A stretch of 64,000 nt of DNA from Heterotrichella gracilis (taxonomy: Eukaryota; Sar; Xanthophyceae; Tribonematales; Xanthonemataceae), in contig JAULBX010017747.1 in the NCBI GenBank assembly GCA_032358255.1, forward strand, positions 244,496 through 308,495. The letters run 5' to 3'. Positions 60,301 to 64,000 of the stretch are shown here, piece after piece. Position numbers and translations under genes: made by a program. Every line of letters starts with the position of its first letter. The first letter of the stretch is position 1. Below the pieces are notes generated by a model that searched no databases, was not told where the DNA came from, and worked only from the letters and a program-made list of their open reading frames with translations.

Positions 60301-60995
60301 CAGCACAGCTACATGTACCAGTACCCCTACATGGGCATGCCCAGCCCCTACGGCCACATGTACGGCTACCCAGGCTTCCCCCAGGCGGGCTACGCCAACC
60401 CCACGCAGCCTACATCCAACTACCCCCAGAGCACCACATACCCCTCGCACGCTAACCAGGCGGCGCAGGCCAAGTACCAGGCACAGCCCTACGGCTCATC
60501 TGGTGAGCAAGCAACATGCATGATGGGAGTGAACTGTGTCAATGTCATGTCCACATCTGACTAAGCCAATCTCTGCCGCATGATTGAAACTGCAAAGCCA
60601 GTCCCACAGAAATACACCTCTACAAGTGTTCGAAGCAAGGAAAGCTGCTGTTAGGGTGCGAGCAGGGGTGGCATGGGCGTTTAGGGTATCATCTGATCTC
60701 AAACATGTGTGTTTTTGTTCCTCCAGGCAGCGGCGGCGCGCAATACGGCAAGAAGGACGACAGCCTGTCTGGGTATGGCGGCCAGGGCCAGCAGCAGCAC
60801 CAGCAGCAGCAGCAGCTGCCCACCGGCGGGCGGGGCGACAGCGCGGGCTACGGCTACACCATGCCCCAGGGCTACCAGCAGTACAACAACACGGGCTACT
60901 CCAACTTCACCGCCGCGGGGTACAACCCCTACAGCCAGCAGCCCCAGGGCGGCGGCAGCGCGCAGAACCCCAACAGCTATGGCAAGCTGCAGTAG
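57381..60995 (+). CDS. GIP1/DUF1296 UBA-like protein with Q/Y-rich low-complexity tail
   Basis: Eight exons join in phase: 57381-57564, 57648-57691, 57771-57888, 57967-58126, 58204-58378, 58705-59856, 60241-60502 and 60727-60995, giving 787 residues. Residues about 20-80 form a UBA-like three-helix domain of the GBF-interacting-protein-1/UBAP2L type (KKIIEMIKEATGASEEDITT, then LLECNYDVNETTNRL). A Lys-rich segment and the RGG-like GGSGRGGRVGRAS follow. The rest is low-complexity: Ala/Pro/Ser/Gln, then Tyr/Gln-rich repeats such as YGSQYSQYSQYGQGQKDYG, a Pro/Tyr/Met-rich block with MYQYPYMGMPSPYGHMYGYP, and QQQHQQQQQLP near the end. Relatives include plant GIP1 and animal UBAP2L/Lingerer, RNA-linked proteins of stress granules. 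Composition predicts phase separation. The last exon continues the same theme to GYNPYSQQPQGGG. Confidence 0.88.
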
Positions 60996-61806
60996 GCTAG
61001 GGGAGCGCAGCTGCGTGCGGTAGCGGCTTGCTGAATGCAGGCGCTGTGGGGGGCTGCGGCGGCAGCACGCGCTGGGCGCGAGCGTGTGGCTGTTTGCCGT
61101 TGGTCCCTGTAGTGCGCTGCGGGACAGCCGCTGGCATAGCAGCTTCCGGGGGGTGGCAGTTTTGAGCATGCCACAGCGGTCATTGGGTGTGGCATTGAAG
61201 GACTTGGATCATAATGGTCAGATTTTTTCCCAGCTCACCTACTTACCTGGTGTATTTTTACGCGATACTGGGGATTCGGCCGGAGTGCAAACTTGTCATT
61301 GTGTTCATTTGTTTCCATATGTATCTACAGACACCTTGCTTTGTGTTTGTGTGCGACACATGTGCGCGGGTTGTGCAGGGCACTCAGTCTGAACCCTTGT
61401 CTCACCCTTATTGAACAGCTCTGAACACTGGAACGGACGTGGAGTTCGCCAATTGTGCTGCAGCTTGATGCCTTTGATCTGCCAGCATGCGCACAGCGGC
61501 ATTGCGCACCAGCTCTCAGCATGCCAGTGGGCCCTGGGATGCATGTCTACTTGAGTGCCTTTTTCTGCTGTGTGTGTGTGACCTTTAGTGTGATGTGCTT
61601 CTTGGAACGATGGTTTCTGCTTTCAGGCCCTGGGCCAGCTTGATTGTGGCAATTTTTCCACCCATTGACGGCGCTGCACTTTGGTCTGGTAATGTGTTCT
61701 GTCAATGAATGACTGTAACAGAAGATGGGAGACTTATTTTCTCACTCTACTAGTCATGACATTGTGGACTTAGTGTCCCTAATGTGTGCGCTTCAGGGGC
61801 ACACAC

Positions 61807-62225
61807 AAGGCAATAAGCCGATGACGGCTGGGAAGCCTTTCGTTTGTTTGTAATAGAAGATGGGGATCAATGATAACATGGCAATAAGTGCAAATCCCCA
61901 ATGACTGTCACTGTGGGCCACTGCATTATCAATCGTTGACGACTCCAATCACCAGCCTGAGGCCAGGTGACACACTGTGGAACACTGTCAGTTCCATCGC
62001 AGAATCCAAGTCCGATTTGCTCACTGTGCTTGCCCACTGGGTGCTGCGGTTTTGCTGCTGCGCGTTGCAGTCTCCTGGTGCCCGGTGGCTTGTAACCACT
62101 AAGTGGCTTGTAACCACAGTGTTGGTTTGTATGCTGATAAATCTTATCTGCATACAAACCAACACTGTTTGAAAAGGCATGCCCAGCCGTCATCAGCCTG
62201 ATACCATTCGGAATGGTATTGCCTT
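61807..62225. mobile_element. MITE-like element with terminal inverted repeats
   Basis: The left end (AAGGCAATAAGCCGATGACG, continuing GCTGGGAAGCC, 61807-61837) matches the reverse complement of the right end. There AAGGCAATA is separated by an 18-nt palindromic insert from GGCTGATGACGGCTGGG, continuing CATGCCTTTTC. The two ends therefore form imperfect terminal inverted repeats of about 35 nt bounding 419 bp with no coding capacity. No clear target-site duplication is visible. The inside holds the strong hairpin listed separately. Superfamily is unknown. Confidence 0.65.
62116..62168. repeat. Near-perfect 25-bp hairpin with 3-nt loop
   Basis: Arms 62116-62140 and 62144-62168 are reverse complements over 25 bp with a single mismatch, closed by ATC. 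The left arm begins ACAGTGTTGGTTTGTATGC. Just upstream the 14-mer TGGCTTGTAACCAC occurs twice, 17 nt apart. The fold resembles a small-RNA precursor or the centre of a foldback element. Confidence 0.85.
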
Positions 62226-62820
62226 ATCAGCATGCAAACACTTTACCAACCACTGGCAGCATAAATGATTGGTCAAAACAAAGCAGCAGCATCTGCATGG
62301 CATCTGTTCCACATTGTCAATTTGCAAGCCACTGATTCCAAGAGGCACTTGAATCCGCCAGCCAGTATCCTTAAACTGGCCAACCTATAGGCCCTAGCTA
62401 GCCTAAGGCGGCCCTAAGTAGGCTACAACTTTTGAAAATTTACACACTTGGGCAGCAAATCGTCTACCCAATGCTACCTTTGCGCATTTCCCATGTAACA
62501 ATTGCTTCAAAACTCCTCCCGGGCTGGTCAGGTGTGCCCATCGCTGGGTGCCTAGTGGCGCATGTCATGCAACCCCATTTGCACCGGTGGTCACTAGCCA
62601 GGGGCCCTGCATTACCGCACACCTGTGCACGCCGCCATGCACACATGAAACCTTGCCGCACAGGCATGTGTGGTGTGAAGGAATGATAAGCCTCCGAGGC
62701 TGGTGCTCTTTCATTCTGCCTCTCCCTCAGCCGACGCCCTCATACTTGAGATGAGGAGCGTAGTAATCTGTTTGTTTATCTATGGCGTGCAACAGCGTGC
62801 GCGGGGGTGGCCCCACCCCT

Positions 62821-63598
62821 TCACCTCGTGCTCCTATACCCCCCGCTGCTGCCAGCCAGGGTACGGTACTGCGCAAGCAGCTCCTCGGCGCTGTCTGAAG
62901 CGGAAGGCTGGGTGCCATCGGGTGGGTGCCCCGCTGCGGGGTACTCTCCCTCCGAGCCACGTGCAGGGTGGACGAAGGAGGCGGCAGGGTACGCTGGGGT
63001 CATGTCGCCCGCACGCACAGCGGCAATCACCTGCACATGCGCCAACCAGGGGGCTGCTACGAGAACCTCTTTTGGACATGGACATGTGCAATGCATTTCA
63101 CCACCAAACAGGAAAGCCCTGAACCCTGAACCTGTCAGCACAGTGCGGGATGCAGCTGGATGGTGAAAATAGAACTTTTAGATTACATAGATCAATCTTT
63201 CAAAATCAAAAAATTTGTGAATTTCTGCTCCAGTGGCGCATGTGCACCTGAATGGCGAGTAACTGCAGTGTGCTGTGGATACGCCAATGGGACGCAAAGT
63301 ATATACATGGAGAGCATACTGGACACGCTCTACACTCTGCGCCGCCCACACCAAATGGTCCCCCAAAACCCTTTCCCCTTGAGATACTGCCCCCTCAATA
63401 ACCACATCTTGCTCACCTTTTCCAGTGACTGCGTGCGGTGCTCATCCGAGTCGCGTGTCCAGTGGTAGAAGGGGACAGATATGACCGCCCAGCCGCGCTC
63501 ATGCAGCAGCCTGCGCCTGGCAACCATCTCCCCCAGGGGGACCAACGTGTTGGCGGTGAAGTGATGGGGACCGTCCACCTCGATGGCGATCTTCTCAC
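62821..63598 (-). CDS. RAP-domain protein, 3' end only
   Basis: Two last exons on the minus strand (63598-63417 and 63030-62821) join in phase; upstream exons lie to the right of 63598, probably beyond the window. The first gives the RAP domain: EKIAIEVDGPHHFTANT, PLGEMVARRRLLHERGWAVI and SVPFYHWTRDSDEHRTQSLE. This is the restriction-endonuclease-like fold with its EVDGPHH motif found at the C-terminus of octotricopeptide-repeat and FASTK-type proteins. In green algae such proteins control chloroplast or mitochondrial mRNA processing and stability. The final exon is a disordered tail of about 70 residues ending GSSGGYRSTR. The repeats expected upstream are not visible here. Confidence 0.88.
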
Positions 63599-64000
63599 CT
63601 GGGGATTTGATAGTGAGTGTAGTGAGCATGAATATTCTGGTAGTAGTCTTGACATGTGGTGTATGCACCCAGTCTTGCAACAGCCACCTGAGGAGCCTTG
63701 AAGCGCGTCTAGGTGCTGCCTCTGCCTTGCTGTAACCATGCGAAAAGCACCCAATGGGCTTGGACACAAACACACATCGCAAATAAAACGACATAAAAGC
63801 CAACTAATACGCAGCCTGTTTAACCACCCCTTATCACCACACATATTTTGCTCAGAAATGAAAAATCAAAATATCGAGTACGAACAATGCCGGTGGTGTT
63901 ACCCTGGCCATTACCCACCACCCACCACCCATGTATTTAACGAATTTAACAAAATTGATTGGTAACTATTCGATGCCCTTGCCCCCCCCCCCCCCCCGGG
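63599..64000. other. Probable intron, and homopolymer at the window edge
   Basis: This is likely part of an intron of the RAP-domain gene, since the acceptor is at 63599-63601 and no upstream exon is recognised. A CCACCCACCACCCA tract lies at 63917-63931. A run of 16 C residues (63982-63997) is followed by GGG, which could be a true low-complexity tract or an assembly edge. Confidence 0.5.

Larger units (their letters stand above)
60996..62820. other. Convergent spacer with a miniature element
   Basis: This contains the 3' UTR of the GIP1-like gene, the 3' UTR of the RAP-domain gene, and the inverted-repeat element listed next. No coding exon is supported. Confidence 0.5.

Overview
The window is nuclear DNA of a unicellular green alga. 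The evidence is a set of plant-type, nuclear-encoded organelle genes (cytochrome c oxidase subunit 5C, plastid RbfA, plastid HU, a PsbP-domain lumen protein and an MFP1-like thylakoid coiled-coil protein) split by many short GT-AG introns, mostly about 80-400 nt. Coding exons are GC-rich with G/C-ending codons, while introns and spacers are AT-richer, full of GCATGC/CATGCATG strings and sprinkled with telomere-like CCCTAAA motifs. A trebouxiophyte-type chlorophyte (Chlorella/Coccomyxa relatives) fits best. That placement is inference, because no rRNA or organellar marker is present. I saw no bacterial operons, CRISPR arrays, rRNAs, tRNAs or recognisable autonomous transposons.

Layout. 0.6-2.7 kb: PQ-loop transporter (-). 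3.7-4.1: COX5C (+). 5.6-7.5: unknown helical protein (+). 8.5-10.1: RbfA (+). 10.6-11.1: HU (-). 12.7-14.3: fatty-acid-hydroxylase-like membrane protein (+). 15.3-17.1: PsbP-domain protein (+). 18.0-19.9: SEC14/CRAL-TRIO (-). 21.2-24.0: Ariadne-type RBR E3 ligase (-). 25.2-27.3: aldo/keto reductase (+). 27.8-30.8: unknown polytopic membrane protein (-). 32.3-36.8: MFP1-like protein (+). 38.4-43.2: MATE transporter (-). 44.2-47.6: unknown disordered protein (-). 49.2-51.1: TraB-domain protein (-). 51.9-56.7: CDC5/CDC5L splicing factor (-). 57.4-61.0: GIP1/UBA-like Q/Y-rich protein (+). 62.8-63.6: 3' end of a RAP-domain protein (-) whose 5' part lies beyond the window.

The gene models were assembled by hand. 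I joined exons at GT-AG sites (one GC-AG) whose phases match exactly, and translated each join. Internal exon boundaries are therefore fairly secure. First exons are the weakest part, most clearly for the PQ-loop gene, the unknown membrane protein and MATE.

The genes do not form one pathway. About half are predicted to act in the plastid: translation/ribosome maturation (RbfA), nucleoid (HU), thylakoid lumen (PsbP-domain), thylakoid-associated coiled coil (MFP1-like), perhaps MATE and the RAP protein. The others serve respiration, ubiquitination, splicing, lipid transfer and membrane transport. Two head-to-head pairs (RBR ligase/aldo-keto reductase, CDC5/GIP1-like) enclose likely shared promoter regions.

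I found no convincing new multi-gene system. The most unusual material is a 0.42-kb terminal-inverted-repeat element near 62 kb carrying a near-perfect hairpin, several recent tandem duplications inside introns or spacers, and a handful of unrecognised proteins and orphan reading frames.
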